From assembly GCF_013390595.1 (NCBI RefSeq), contig NZ_JACAWV010000022.1:992001-1056000 (forward strand): a stretch of 64,000 nucleotides of DNA, in the 5' to 3' direction. Shown one piece after another: positions 27,489-36,486 of this stretch. Origin of the DNA: Rhizobium sp. RM. GTDB lineage: Bacteria > Pseudomonadota > Alphaproteobacteria > Rhizobiales > Rhizobiaceae. The notes beneath the pieces are model-generated. The model was not told where the DNA came from. It worked only from the letters and a program-made list of their open reading frames with translations, and searched no databases. The translations under genes and the position numbers were made by a program. Within the stretch, counting starts at the first letter, position 1. Each line of letters starts with the position of its first letter.

Positions 27489-28751
27489 ATGTACGAATAC
27501 GCCATTGCCTGGGAATGGATGGCTTTTGCCGTCCGCTGGCTTCATGTGATCACCGCAATCGCCTGGATAGGCTCATCCTTTTATTTCATTGCGCTCGATC
27601 TCGGACTGGTCAAACGCGCCCACCTTCCGCCCGGTGCTTACGGCGAAGAGTGGCAGGTCCATGGCGGCGGTTTCTACCATATCCAGAAATATCTGGTCGC
27701 CCCTGCGCAGATGCCGGAACACCTGACCTGGTTCAAATGGGAAAGCTATGCGACGTGGCTTTCCGGCTTTGCCATGCTCTGTATCGTTTATTACGGCGGT
27801 GCGGACCTTTTCCTTATCGACCATTCGGTGCTGGCACTCACCCAGTTTCAGGCAATCTGTCTTTCGCTTGCCTCGCTGGCGATCGGCTGGCTGTTTTACG
27901 ACTTTCTCTGCAAGTCACCGCTGGGCAACAACACCTGGGGCCTGATGATCGTGCTCTATGTTGCGCTGGTGGCGATGGCATGGGGTTATACGCAGGTCTT
28001 TACCGGACGCGCCGCGTTCCTGCATCTTGGCGCCTTCACCGCCACCATCATGTCGGCCAACGTTTTTTTCATCATCATTCCCAACCAGAAGATTGTCGTG
28101 GCCGACCTGATTGCCGGCCGCACACCCGATCCCAAATACGGTCGGATCGCCAAGCAGCGTTCGTTGCACAACAACTACCTGACGCTGCCGGTCATTTTCT
28201 TCATGCTGTCAAACCACTACCCATTGGCCTTCGCCACTGAGTTCAACTGGATTATCGCGGCACTGGTGTTCCTGATGGGGGTTACCATCCGTCACTGGTT
28301 CAACACCACCCATGCCCGCAAGGGCAAGCCGACATGGACCTGGCTTCTGACAGCGATCATCTTCATCGTCATCATGTGGCTATCGACGGTTCCGAAAATT
28401 CTGACTGGAGAGCAGGAGGAAAAAGCCGCAACCCTGTCTCCTGTCCAGCAGCGTTTCGTCAGTGATGCGCATTTTGCGACGGCGCGCGATGTGGTGCAGG
28501 GACGCTGTTCCATGTGCCATGCGGCGGAGCCGGTCTGGGAAGGCGTACCCTTCACACCCAAATCGGTGAAGCTTGAAACCGACGCGCAAATCGCCGCCCA
28601 TGCACGTGAAATCTATTTGCAAGCTGGCCGAAGCCATGCCATGCCGCCCGGCAACATCACCGCCATCACTCCCGAAGAACGCAAGGTGCTTACCGCCTGG
28701 TATGAAAGCGCCGTGTCCGGGGGTGGAAATGCCGAAGGAAAAACAGAATGA
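27489..28751 (+). CDS. puuD: Membrane-bound urate hydroxylase PuuD with C-terminal cytochrome c
   Basis: A 420-aa integral membrane urate oxidase that converts urate to 5-hydroxyisourate and passes electrons to the respiratory chain. The N-terminal part has about eight helices of the PuuD family (AIAWIGSSFYFIALDLGL; FHLGAFTATIMSANVFFIIIP-like region), and the C-terminal periplasmic cytochrome c domain carries CSMCH at 340-344 with a likely axial Met385 in SHAMPPGN. AGGGGAAC precedes the ATG at 27489. The guaD start overlaps its stop (ATGA). It replaces the soluble uricase, which is not seen here. Confidence 0.92.
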   Translation: MYEYAIAWEWMAFAVRWLHVITAIAWIGSSFYFIALDLGLVKRAHLPPGAYGEEWQVHGGGFYHIQKYLVAPAQMPEHLTWFKWESYATWLSGFAMLCIVYYGGADLFLIDHSVLALTQFQAICLSLASLAIGWLFYDFLCKSPLGNNTWGLMIVLYVALVAMAWGYTQVFTGRAAFLHLGAFTATIMSANVFFIIIPNQKIVVADLIAGRTPDPKYGRIAKQRSLHNNYLTLPVIFFMLSNHYPLAFATEFNWIIAALVFLMGVTIRHWFNTTHARKGKPTWTWLLTAIIFIVIMWLSTVPKILTGEQEEKAATLSPVQQRFVSDAHFATARDVVQGRCSMCHAAEPVWEGVPFTPKSVKLETDAQIAAHAREIYLQAGRSHAMPPGNITAITPEERKVLTAWYESAVSGGGNAEGKTE

Positions 28752-30058
28752 GCATGCTTCTGCTGCGTGGCCGCCTGCTGAGCTTTAACCGTGCCCCGCA
28801 CTCTATCGATGATCATCAAAGTTATCTCTACATCGAAGATGGTGGCCTGCTTGTCGAGGACGGCAAGATCGCAGCGATCGGCGACTACGCCGATATCCGG
28901 AAAAAAGCGCCAGAAGACGTCGCAGAGAAAGATCACCGACCTCATCTGATCGTGCCCGGCCTGATCGACATGCACCTGCATTTCCCGCAGATGCAGGTTA
29001 TCGGTTCCTACGCCGCCAATCTTCTCGAATGGCTGAACACCTATACGTTCCCGGAGGAATGCCGTTTCGTCGAAAGTGCGCATGCCCAGCGCATCGCCAC
29101 GCATTTTTACGATGAACTGGTTCGCCACGGCACCACCACTGCCGTCGCTTACTGCTCCGTACACAAGACCTCCGCCGACGCCTATTTTGCCGAAGCCATG
29201 AAGCGCAACATGCTGATGGTTGGCGGCAAGGTGATGATGGATCGCAACGCGCCGCAAGGGCTACTCGATACGCCGGAAACCTCCTACGACGAAACACGGC
29301 AGGTCATCGCGGATTGGCACGGCAAGGGCCGTAACCACGTTGCCATCACACCGCGTTTCGCCATCACTTCCACGCCCAGGCAGATGGAAGCCGCGCAAGC
29401 GCTGGCACGCGAATTTCCCGATCTCTTCATCCAGACCCACCTGTCCGAAAATCTGGACGAGATCAAATACACCTGCGAGCTTTACCCCGAAGCGACCGAC
29501 TATACTGACATTTACGTCCGCTACGGTCTGATGGGTAAGAAGACCCTGCTCGGTCACGCCATCCACCTGTCCGAACGCGAGGCAGACGTGTTGTCGGATA
29601 CGGGTGCGGTTGCTGTGCATTGCCCGACGTCCAATCTGTTTATCGGCTCCGGCCTGTTTCCGATGAAGAAACTTCAGCGGCGCGAGAAGCCGGTCCGCAT
29701 TGCCGTGGCGACCGACATTGGTGGCGGCTCCAGCTACTCGATGCTGCGCACCATGGATGAAGCCTACAAGATCCAGCAGCTTCTGGGCGAGCGCCTCAAT
29801 CCGCTGGAAAGCTGGTACCTGATGACGCGCGGTAATGCCGAAGCGCTGTCGATGGTTGACCGTATCGGCACGCTGGATGCGGGCACAGACGCCGACATCA
29901 CCGTTCTCAATGCGTCCTCCACCCCTGCCATGGCGCTGAAAATGGAAGTGGTGAAAAGCCTGACGGAAGAGCTGTTCCTGATGCTGACCATGGGTGACGA
30001 CCGCACTGTGGTGGAAACCTATGTGGCAGGTGAAGCAATGAAAAGCGCGCTCGCATAA
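28748..30058 (+). CDS. guaD: Guanine deaminase
   Basis: A 436-aa amidohydrolase converting guanine to xanthine. Visible are PGLIDMHLHFPQMQVIGSY (metal His pair near residue 77), THLSENLDEI, GHAIHLSEREADVL, the family-specific CPTSNLFIGSGLFPM, and the metal Asp in ATDIGGGSSYSML. Full length. Its ATG overlaps the puuD TGA by four bases, so expression is coupled; guanine-derived xanthine is then oxidised by XdhAB and PuuD. Confidence 0.95.
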   Translation: MSMLLLRGRLLSFNRAPHSIDDHQSYLYIEDGGLLVEDGKIAAIGDYADIRKKAPEDVAEKDHRPHLIVPGLIDMHLHFPQMQVIGSYAANLLEWLNTYTFPEECRFVESAHAQRIATHFYDELVRHGTTTAVAYCSVHKTSADAYFAEAMKRNMLMVGGKVMMDRNAPQGLLDTPETSYDETRQVIADWHGKGRNHVAITPRFAITSTPRQMEAAQALAREFPDLFIQTHLSENLDEIKYTCELYPEATDYTDIYVRYGLMGKKTLLGHAIHLSEREADVLSDTGAVAVHCPTSNLFIGSGLFPMKKLQRREKPVRIAVATDIGGGSSYSMLRTMDEAYKIQQLLGERLNPLESWYLMTRGNAEALSMVDRIGTLDAGTDADITVLNASSTPAMALKMEVVKSLTEELFLMLTMGDDRTVVETYVAGEAMKSALA

Positions 30059-30136
30059 TTCGGTCACGGCCGAAACATCGCGTCGCCATAACCTTTATAT
30101 GGGCCCCGAAGAACCAACTCTGTAAGGGAAGTCTCC

Positions 30137-30889
30137 GTGGTCGATCTGCAAACCGGTAGTCTTGTTGCGATATTTGCGATCTTCACGATTGCAGGGATCG
30201 TCAAGGGTGTGACGGGCATGGGTTTGCCGACTGTCGCCATGGGCATGCTTGGGTTTTTCATGTCTCCCGTGGCTGCCGCCGGCATGCTCATTCTGCCATC
30301 CTTCATCACCAATATCTGGCAACTTCTGTCGGGACCGCATCTGAAGGCCACTCTCTTGCGGCTGTGGCCCATGATGATTGCCATCGTCGCCGGTACGCTG
30401 ATCGGCATCCGATTGATGACGGGCGGCGCGGCAGTGTGGACGACTTCGGCTCTTGGAGCAGCACTCGCCACATATGCCGCTTTCAGCCTGCTCGCCCGTC
30501 CCTTCTCTCTTCCCGGTGCTCTGGAAAAATGGCTCTCCGCACCGGTCGGCTTCATCACCGGTCTCTTGACGGGTGGTACCGGCGTTTTCGTCGTTCCCGC
30601 CGTGCCCTACATACAGTCGCTGGGTTTCCAGCGTGACGATCTCGTGCAGGCGCTCGGCCTGTCATTCACGGTTTCCACGATGGCACTGGCGCTTGGCCTT
30701 GCCTCCCAATCGGCGCTCCAGACACAGGAACTCACCATCTCGGCACTCGCCGTTATACCGGCTCTCCTGGGGATGTGGGCAGGTCAGAAAATCCGTCATA
30801 TTGTCAGCCCGACGACGTTTCGACGCTGGTTTCTGATATGTCTGCTCATTCTGGGATGCGAACTGTTTTTACGGGCATTCTGGCACTGA
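30137..30889 (+). CDS. TSUP (TauE/SafE) family permease
   Basis: A 250-aa protein with about seven to eight membrane helices, starting IFTIAGIVKGVTGMGLPTVAMG, the usual TSUP repeat start, with a second repeat at GFITGLLTGGTGVFVVPAVPY. TSUP permeases move sulfite, sulfoacetate or other small anions; the substrate here is unknown. The GTG start at 30137 has AAGGGA in place. The gap to guaD is 78 bp with a small hairpin possibility, so linkage to the purine operon is uncertain. It could export or import a pathway anion, but this is speculation. Confidence 0.82.
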   Translation: MVDLQTGSLVAIFAIFTIAGIVKGVTGMGLPTVAMGMLGFFMSPVAAAGMLILPSFITNIWQLLSGPHLKATLLRLWPMMIAIVAGTLIGIRLMTGGAAVWTTSALGAALATYAAFSLLARPFSLPGALEKWLSAPVGFITGLLTGGTGVFVVPAVPYIQSLGFQRDDLVQALGLSFTVSTMALALGLASQSALQTQELTISALAVIPALLGMWAGQKIRHIVSPTTFRRWFLICLLILGCELFLRAFWH

Positions 30890-30967
30890 AAACGACGACG
30901 ATTTCGATGTCACAATCCAGAAATTCGTGATATTTGAAGCCAACATTCAAATGTGAAGGCTTTATCC

Positions 30968-32101
30968 ATGGGCAAAATCCTCACCATTGCAGACCTGAAG
31001 AAGAAGGCGCAACGCCGTGTTCCGAAGATGTTTTTCGACTATGCCGACAGCGGCGCATGGACGGAAAGCACCTACCGCGCCAATGAAGAGGACTTCCAGA
31101 AGATCAAGCTTCGCCAGCGCGTGCTGGTCGATATGACAGACCGCTCCCTGGCAACGGAAATGATCGGCCAGAAGGTCTCGATGCCTGTTGCCCTTTCACC
31201 CACCGGCCTCACGGGCATGCAGCACGCCGATGGTGAAATGCTGGCCGCCAAGGCTGCAGAGGAATTTGGCGTACCTTTCACGCTGTCCACCATGAGCATC
31301 TGCTCCATCGAGGACGTTGCCTCTGTCACCTCGAAACCATTCTGGTTCCAGCTTTACGTGATGAAGGACCGCGACTTCATCAACAACCTGATCGATCGCG
31401 CCAAGGCCGCCAAGTGCTCGGCGCTGGTCTTGACGCTTGACCTGCAAATCCTTGGCCAGCGCCACAAGGATTTGCGCAACGGCCTGTCAGCTCCGCCGAA
31501 ATTCACGCCGAAACACATCTGGCAGATGGCAACGCGCCCGCAATGGTGCCTGGACATGCTGCAAACCAAACGCCGCAGCTTCGGCAACATCGTTGGACAT
31601 GCCAAGAACGTCTCCGACCTTTCCTCGCTATCGTCCTGGACAGCCGAACAATTCGATCCACGTCTATCCTGGAAGGATGTCGAATGGATCAAGGAACGCT
31701 GGGGTGGCAAGCTGATCCTCAAGGGCATCCTGGATGAAGAAGATGCGCGTGCAGCCGTCGGCACAGGCGCGGATGCGATCATCGTCTCGAACCATGGCGG
31801 TCGTCAGCTCGATGGAGCCCATTCGTCAATCGCCATGTTGCCGAAGATCGTCGATGCGGTCGGCGACCAGATCGAAGTCCATATCGATGGCGGCATTCGC
31901 TCCGGCCAGGATGTGCTGAAGTCGATCGCTCTGGGCGCCAAGGGAACCTACATCGGTCGCCCCTTCCTGTATGGCCTGGGCGCCGGTGGCAAACAGGGTG
32001 TCACAACGGCCCTCGAAATCATCCGTAAGGAGATGGACATCAGCATGGCCCTCTGCGGTAAACGGCTGATCACCGATGTGGACCGCAGCATCCTGGCATG
32101 A
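30968..32101 (+). CDS. lldD: FMN-dependent alpha-hydroxy-acid oxidase/dehydrogenase (LldD-like)
   Basis: A 377-aa enzyme of the glycolate oxidase/L-lactate dehydrogenase family. It keeps the Tyr in FFDYADSGAWTE near the N terminus, PTGLTGMQHADGE, the substrate segment LTLDLQILGQRHKDLRNG, the catalytic His in SNHGGRQLDGA and the phosphate-binding IDGGIRSGQDVLK. It oxidises an L-2-hydroxy acid such as lactate or glycolate; which one cannot be read. GAAGG lies 9 nt before the ATG at 30968. Its position after TSUP suggests small-anion metabolism, and glycolate linked to glyoxylate from the ureide route is a possibility only. Confidence 0.85.
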   Translation: MGKILTIADLKKKAQRRVPKMFFDYADSGAWTESTYRANEEDFQKIKLRQRVLVDMTDRSLATEMIGQKVSMPVALSPTGLTGMQHADGEMLAAKAAEEFGVPFTLSTMSICSIEDVASVTSKPFWFQLYVMKDRDFINNLIDRAKAAKCSALVLTLDLQILGQRHKDLRNGLSAPPKFTPKHIWQMATRPQWCLDMLQTKRRSFGNIVGHAKNVSDLSSLSSWTAEQFDPRLSWKDVEWIKERWGGKLILKGILDEEDARAAVGTGADAIIVSNHGGRQLDGAHSSIAMLPKIVDAVGDQIEVHIDGGIRSGQDVLKSIALGAKGTYIGRPFLYGLGAGGKQGVTTALEIIRKEMDISMALCGKRLITDVDRSILA

Positions 32102-32108
32102 CGTGACC

Positions 32109-32126
32109 GGGCGGGGAAACCCGCCC
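32109..32126. terminator. GC hairpin with GAAA tetraloop between convergent genes
   Basis: GGGCGGG (32109-32115) pairs with CCCGCCC (32120-32126) around a GAAA loop in the 25-bp gap between lldD and the SMR gene. There is no T tract, so it may act as a stabilising or bidirectional hairpin. Confidence 0.5.
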
Positions 32127-32471
32127 TTAATGTCCGACCGTCTTTGAGAACACGTTCACGACCACGACCCCGGCGATAATCAGGCTAAGACCGATCACGG
32201 CCGGCAGATCCAGCGTCTGCCGGAACACGAAATAGCCGATGGCTGAAATCAGGACGATGCCGAGACCGCTCCATATCGCGTAGGCAACGCCGACCGGCAG
32301 AGTACGCAGCGTGATCGACAGCAGATAAAAAGCCGCACCATAGAACAATGCCATCAGGAGCGTCGGCAACAGTCTGGTAAACTGCTGCGATTGCTGCAGG
32401 AAAGACGTCGCGATGACCTCGCAGACTATGGCCGCGACAAGCGCTCCGTAGGTCAACATCACCGCATTCAT
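32127..32471 (-). CDS. Small multidrug resistance (SMR) family transporter, EmrE-like
   Basis: A 114-aa protein with four membrane helices. The essential membrane Glu lies in VCEVIATS in helix 1 (about residue 18), and the GVAYAIWSGLG block in helix 3 matches EmrE/QacE-type exporters, with proton-coupled efflux of lipophilic cations or, in Gdx members, guanidinium. Residues do not decide between these. Its ATG overlaps the TetR stop as ATGA, so the regulator and pump are one unit. Confidence 0.85.
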   Translation of the reverse strand: MNAVMLTYGALVAAIVCEVIATSFLQQSQQFTRLLPTLLMALFYGAAFYLLSITLRTLPVGVAYAIWSGLGIVLISAIGYFVFRQTLDLPAVIGLSLIIAGVVVVNVFSKTVGH

Positions 32472-33040
32472 CGTCCTTTTCCCTTTTCCGTTTGCGTAAT
32501 CAGCAATGCATGAAGCGCGGCGCGGTCATCGCCTGCCCCGCCATCATCGGCCAGCAGGTCAGCAAGCCAGACGCCATCGGCAGCAAGCCGGACAGCTTCA
32601 AGTTGAGGCGTGTTATCCGTGTCTTTGTGACGGACAAGACGCTCTGCAAGCCATGTCGACCACATGCTCCGCAGCGACGGTTCTCCAATCATCGAAACCG
32701 AGATTGCCGCCCATTGTTTGCCCGAATCGCGCTCTCGATCGGCGAAAACCGCGTTCACATAGGCACGCGTGAAGCACCCGTGAGCTTCACAATCCTGTGA
32801 GACCAACCCATCTATTTCCGCGTCCAGCGCCGTCAAAAGGTCGGCCATCACCGCTTCGAGCAGGACCTGCTTAGAGGCGAAGTGATGAAACAATCCGCCC
32901 TTCGTCACGCCCGCCGCATCAGCAACGGCCTGGATGGAAATCGCCGAAACCCCTTGATCGGCAGCAAGTTTCGCTGCGCAATCGAGAAGATTGCGACGAA
33001 CGAGTTCAGGCTGCTTCTTTCGCTCATGTGCATTTGTCAT
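32468..33040 (-). CDS. TetR-family regulator of the SMR pump
   Basis: A 190-aa regulator with an N-terminal helix-turn-helix (AISIQAVADAAGVTKGGLFHHFASKQVLLEAV spans about 32-63) typical of TetR/AcrR proteins and a C-terminal ligand domain of unknown specificity. It precedes and overlaps the SMR transporter gene, so it probably represses its own operon and is relieved by pump substrates. Start is uncertain: ATG at 33040 (MTNAHERKKQ) is chosen, ATG at 33052 is equally possible and neither has a strong ribosome-binding site. Confidence 0.82.
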   Translation of the reverse strand: MTNAHERKKQPELVRRNLLDCAAKLAADQGVSAISIQAVADAAGVTKGGLFHHFASKQVLLEAVMADLLTALDAEIDGLVSQDCEAHGCFTRAYVNAVFADRERDSGKQWAAISVSMIGEPSLRSMWSTWLAERLVRHKDTDNTPQLEAVRLAADGVWLADLLADDGGAGDDRAALHALLITQTEKGKGR

Positions 33041-33230
33041 GGCAATAAACATACCGGATGGATGGTTTCTTTTCAACAGGACGAGAGGTTCACCTCATTG
33101 GCGGAAATTCATACTTAATTAAGCATGAAAGCTATCTCTAAAGTTTTAGCGGTTTTGTTGCCGGAATGTGTCAGTAAAAATGCGCCGGAAACAGGCTTTC
33201 AGGCGGCCAACAGATTTGAAGGGGCGGAAA

Positions 33231-34499
33231 ATGTCGGGAACGATCAAACGGGGAATGGCGGGAGCATGGGTTTTCGCACTCGCCTTCTTTTGCGCGATCC
33301 TCTCTTTGCAGGCAAAGCCGGCTATGGCCGGTTATGCACACTTCATCATGGACGCAAACACCGGCAAGGTGCTGGCCTCGCGCAACGCGGATGTCCTCAA
33401 TCACCCTGCCTCTCTCACGAAGATGATGACGCTCTACATGACCTTCGAGGCGCTGCACAACGGCCGCCTGAGATGGGATCAGCGCATCACCATGTCAAAA
33501 CACGGCGCGGCCGCTGTTCCCTCGAAACTGTGGGTCAAGGCTGGCACCACCTTCACAGTGCGCGAAGCCGTTTATGGCATGATCGTAAAGTCCGCGAATG
33601 ACATGGCGGAGGGCATGGGCGATCACCTGGGCGGATCTGAAGCGAAGTTTGCGCAGATGATGACCCGCAGGGCCCGCCAATTGGGTATGTCGAAAACCGT
33701 GTTCCGCAATGCGTCCGGCCTGCCAAGCAAAACGCAGGTCACCACCGCGCGCGATATGGCCAAACTCGGCCTCGCCCTTCAGCGGGACTTCCCTAGAGAA
33801 TATCGGCTTTTCGCCACCCAGTCTTTCAAGTTCCGCGGCCAGACCATCCGGGGGCATAATCGTCTTCTGGCAAGCTACAGAGGCGTAGACGGCATCAAAA
33901 CGGGTTACACAAACGCCTCCGGCTTCAACCTGGTCAGTGCCGTCAATCACAATGGCCGTAGCGTCGTTGGCGTCGTGCTTGGCGGCAAGACGGCCCGTAG
34001 CCGCGATGCGCAGATGGCTGCGCTGCTGGACAAGGCTGTACCGCAGGCCTCGCGCGGTCGCGCCACCGAACAGCTCGTTGCCAGTGCCAGCGTCAGCCGC
34101 ACCTTCGATGTGCCACCGGCGACTGTGCCTCTGCCGATGTTTGCAGAGCGCCGCCAGGACCCCGTCGCCATGCAGATTGCCACGGCAAACAGCCAGATGG
34201 CCGACATGATGCAAGTGTCTGCCATTCCGACACCGGCCTCCCAACGCAGCCGCTGGGAAGTTCAGATTGCAGCAACGGACTCGGAATCTGCGGCCCGCTC
34301 GCTGCTGGCCAATGCGCAAAGCAACATTGCGGGAAGCCACACAGGCATTGCCCCCTACACCGAGGCTGTTCAAAGCGGATCGGCAACGCTTTACCGCGCC
34401 CGTTTTACCGGGTTCGAGGATCAGTCCTCCGCAGTTTCGGCCTGCAAGGCGTTGAAGGCGCAGTCCTACTCCTGCGTGGTGATGACCAGCGAAGGCTAA
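33231..34499 (+). CDS. D-alanyl-D-alanine carboxypeptidase with C-terminal SPOR domain
   Basis: A 422-aa exported serine peptidase. After a signal peptide (about residues 1-34) come the penicillin-binding motifs: SLTK (Ser about 62 in NHPASLTKMM), SAND (SxN), and KTG in GIKTGYTNASG. It trims the terminal D-Ala of peptidoglycan pentapeptides. A proline-rich linker leads to a SPOR-type domain at about 345-422 (RSRWEVQIAATDSESAA ... YRARFTGFEDQSSA), which binds denuded glycan at the septum. AAGGGG precedes the ATG at 33231, so the frame extension to 33168 is not used. DacA/DacF-like; exact name not assigned. Confidence 0.9.
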   Translation: MSGTIKRGMAGAWVFALAFFCAILSLQAKPAMAGYAHFIMDANTGKVLASRNADVLNHPASLTKMMTLYMTFEALHNGRLRWDQRITMSKHGAAAVPSKLWVKAGTTFTVREAVYGMIVKSANDMAEGMGDHLGGSEAKFAQMMTRRARQLGMSKTVFRNASGLPSKTQVTTARDMAKLGLALQRDFPREYRLFATQSFKFRGQTIRGHNRLLASYRGVDGIKTGYTNASGFNLVSAVNHNGRSVVGVVLGGKTARSRDAQMAALLDKAVPQASRGRATEQLVASASVSRTFDVPPATVPLPMFAERRQDPVAMQIATANSQMADMMQVSAIPTPASQRSRWEVQIAATDSESAARSLLANAQSNIAGSHTGIAPYTEAVQSGSATLYRARFTGFEDQSSAVSACKALKAQSYSCVVMTSEG

Positions 34500-34503
34500 A
34501 GGG

Positions 34504-35247
34504 TCAGCTCTTCAGCCAGCCGGTGGCCAGGGCATTGGCGAGATAGCCAATGCCGTTTGCCCGCGCCATTTCAGCCATGGCAAGATTGTCGTAACGCACC
34601 TGCCGGAAATGTGCCTGCCAACCTCTGTGCGTCTTTTCCAGAACGGCGTAGCTCGCAAGCGGATGACCGGCCTCGACGTGATGATCGAACGGCGCGTTGT
34701 CTCTCCAGCCGGGGCAGCCGACACTGCCGGGGTTAACGATCAATCGGCCATCGGAAAGCTGGACCATGCGCTGAATATGCGTATGGCCGCACAACATCAG
34801 CGGTTCGGAAATACCCTCTGCCATGGCCTCGATTTCGGCCAGAGGCCGAAGCTTCAGCACCCCTTCCGGCGAAAGTGTCTCAAGCCAATATTCAAGATCG
34901 TCACGCGGCGACCCATGACAGCAATAGGCAACGTCCTGAAACACCAGACTGAAAGGTAAGGTCCGCAACCAGTCCAGATGCGCTTCCGTCAGTTGCGCAT
35001 AAGCGGGCTTCTCCCAGCTCCCCATCTCTTCCGGTGCGCGATCTATCAATTCCCGATCATGATTGCCGCGAACCGAGGGTATCCACTTGCGAAGCAGAAG
35101 ATCGCCCGTAAAACCGGCTTCCAGCGGACCGCTGAAGCAATCGCCAAGATTGACGATATCGCTGATGCCCTGTTTGGCGATATCCTCAAGCACGGCCTCC
35201 AGCGCCGCGCAGTTTCCGTGGATGTCGGCGATGGCGGCAAAGATCAT
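34504..35247 (-). CDS. Metallophosphoesterase, last gene of the ureide operon
   Basis: A 247-aa calcineurin-like phosphoesterase with all core motifs: ADIHGN (metal), NLGDCFSGP, RGNHDREL, CCHGSP and CGHTHIQR. It resembles bacterial YfcE/ApaH-like cytosolic phosphodiesterases; substrate unknown, with cyclic or dinucleotides plausible. Its ATG at 35247 lies 5 bp after the uraH stop on the same strand, so it is cotranscribed with puuE-uraD-allA-uraH although no phosphoesterase step belongs to that pathway. It is convergent with the carboxypeptidase gene (4-bp gap). Confidence 0.8.
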   Translation of the reverse strand: MIFAAIADIHGNCAALEAVLEDIAKQGISDIVNLGDCFSGPLEAGFTGDLLLRKWIPSVRGNHDRELIDRAPEEMGSWEKPAYAQLTEAHLDWLRTLPFSLVFQDVAYCCHGSPRDDLEYWLETLSPEGVLKLRPLAEIEAMAEGISEPLMLCGHTHIQRMVQLSDGRLIVNPGSVGCPGWRDNAPFDHHVEAGHPLASYAVLEKTHRGWQAHFRQVRYDNLAMAEMARANGIGYLANALATGWLKS

Positions 35248-35252
35248 GACAC

Positions 35253-35609
35253 TTAACTTCCGCGGTAGGTCGAATAGCTGAAGGGCGAAAGCAGGAGCGG
35301 CACGTGATAGTGCCCGCTTTCGTCGGCAATACCGAAACGGATCGGAATGACGTCCAGAAAGGCTGGTTCTGGCAAGACAATACCTTTGGCGCGCAAATAG
35401 TCACCGGCATGGAAGATGAGTTCGTATTGTCCTTTTTTGAAGCTGTCGCCAATCAGCAGCGGTCCACCATCGACGCGCCCGTCACTGTTGGTCGTTACCG
35501 TTTTCAGCTTCTCGCGCGTTTCACCATCAAGCCGATAAAGATCGATTTGCAAGCCTTCTGCCGGTGTCCCGTGGGCCGCGTCGAGAACGTGGGTTGTCAA
35601 ACCGGTCAT
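35253..35609 (-). CDS. uraH: 5-hydroxyisourate hydrolase
   Basis: A 118-aa transthyretin-like protein hydrolysing 5-hydroxyisourate to OHCU. It has the N-terminal [14 protein letters not shown] with catalytic His, the RVDGGPLL segment and the C-terminal YRGS tetrapeptide that marks this enzyme family versus vertebrate transthyretin. ATGA overlap with the allA stop gives coupled translation. Product feeds UraD. Confidence 0.95.
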   Translation of the reverse strand: MTGLTTHVLDAAHGTPAEGLQIDLYRLDGETREKLKTVTTNSDGRVDGGPLLIGDSFKKGQYELIFHAGDYLRAKGIVLPEPAFLDVIPIRFGIADESGHYHVPLLLSPFSYSTYRGS

Positions 35610-36106
35610 AGGGCAGGCTCCGCGATCATGTAGGGTTCTTCGAAAAAATACTCTTCCAGATTGTTACCCGGCCCATCACGATCGGCAACGAGAAAATCCG
35701 ACACGGCCTGCAACGGCATCAAGGGATAATGCCACGTATTGCGCCGGTAATTCACACCCTGATCGCCACGCGCCAGAAACACCTGAGGTTCGCCAGGACG
35801 TCCGCCCACGTCTTCTGCCACCACAACCAGAAACGGCCGACCGGAAAGCGGCGAAAAACTCTGGCTGCCAAGCGGATGCCGCTCCATCATCTCGATGGCA
35901 TGCGGAAACCGACGCGGCTGGCCACGGAAGATATTGAGAACAATATGCGCGCCCTCCCCGGCGGCTTCTGGTGCCGCAAGCGCATGATGTCTCTCGGTCT
36001 GGCCACCATTGATAAGCCGCATCGAGGATGGAGTTGGTTCGATGACATCGCCGAACGACGCGAATGCCTCTTTGGTCAGGGGGTGGATTTCCAGGAAATC
36101 AGTCAA
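35606..36106 (-). CDS. allA: Ureidoglycolate lyase
   Basis: A 166-aa cupin-fold enzyme splitting ureidoglycolate into glyoxylate and urea. Characteristic residues include [34 protein letters not shown] (broken across about 58-80) and the [15 protein letters not shown] block near the C terminus. The start is TTG at 36106, with AAGGTG 8 nt upstream, 3 bp after the HepT-like stop; an ATG in the gap is in a frame that stops at once. Its substrate requires allantoicase or AllC products, whose genes are not in this window. Confidence 0.9.
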   Translation of the reverse strand: MTDFLEIHPLTKEAFASFGDVIEPTPSSMRLINGGQTERHHALAAPEAAGEGAHIVLNIFRGQPRRFPHAIEMMERHPLGSQSFSPLSGRPFLVVVAEDVGGRPGEPQVFLARGDQGVNYRRNTWHYPLMPLQAVSDFLVADRDGPGNNLEEYFFEEPYMIAEPAL

Positions 36107-36109
36107 ACG

Positions 36110-36472
36110 TCATTCACCTTGTGTATGCCAGTCGCGGATGAGATCGAGTTGGTCGAGCAGTTCAGGAATGCTGACAGAGGCCGTGCGCCACGACAGGGGG
36201 AGTTCGGCGCGATAGTGATCGTACGCAATCAGATTTTTCATTGCCCTGATCTTGGACCACGCAATCTCCGGGTGGTCGCTGACGAATGCCGGATAGAGTG
36301 TATCTATCCTTGAGGCCGCTTCGCCGATCAGCGCAAGTGCCATCATGATCGCCATCTGGGTTCGTTCGTCGGCATTGAATTCCTGCTCGTTGATGCCGCG
36401 CAGAAAAAGCCGGGCCTTGTTGGCCGCCAGCCTCATGTCATCGAGATAGGATAAAAGACCATCCTCTTTCAT
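36110..36472 (-). CDS. HepT-like (DUF86) protein within the ureide operon
   Basis: A 120-aa helical HEPN protein of the HepT/DUF86 family, the RNase toxin partner of MntA-type nucleotidyltransferase antitoxins. The family motif R-x4-H-x-Y is here K79-NLIA-Y84-D-H86 within IRAMKNLIAYDHYRAEL, so Arg is replaced by Lys and His and Tyr have exchanged places. The rest of the fold (MALALIGEAASRID) is intact. No mntA gene is adjacent. AAGGGG lies 9 nt before the ATG at 36472; the apparent TTG 18 bp upstream is ignored. It is embedded between uraD and allA with gaps of 14 and 3 bp. An RNase role is doubtful; a regulatory or orphan function is possible. Confidence 0.75.
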   Translation of the reverse strand: MKEDGLLSYLDDMRLAANKARLFLRGINEQEFNADERTQMAIMMALALIGEAASRIDTLYPAFVSDHPEIAWSKIRAMKNLIAYDHYRAELPLSWRTASVSIPELLDQLDLIRDWHTQGE

Positions 36473-36486
36473 ATTGGCCCGCCCCT

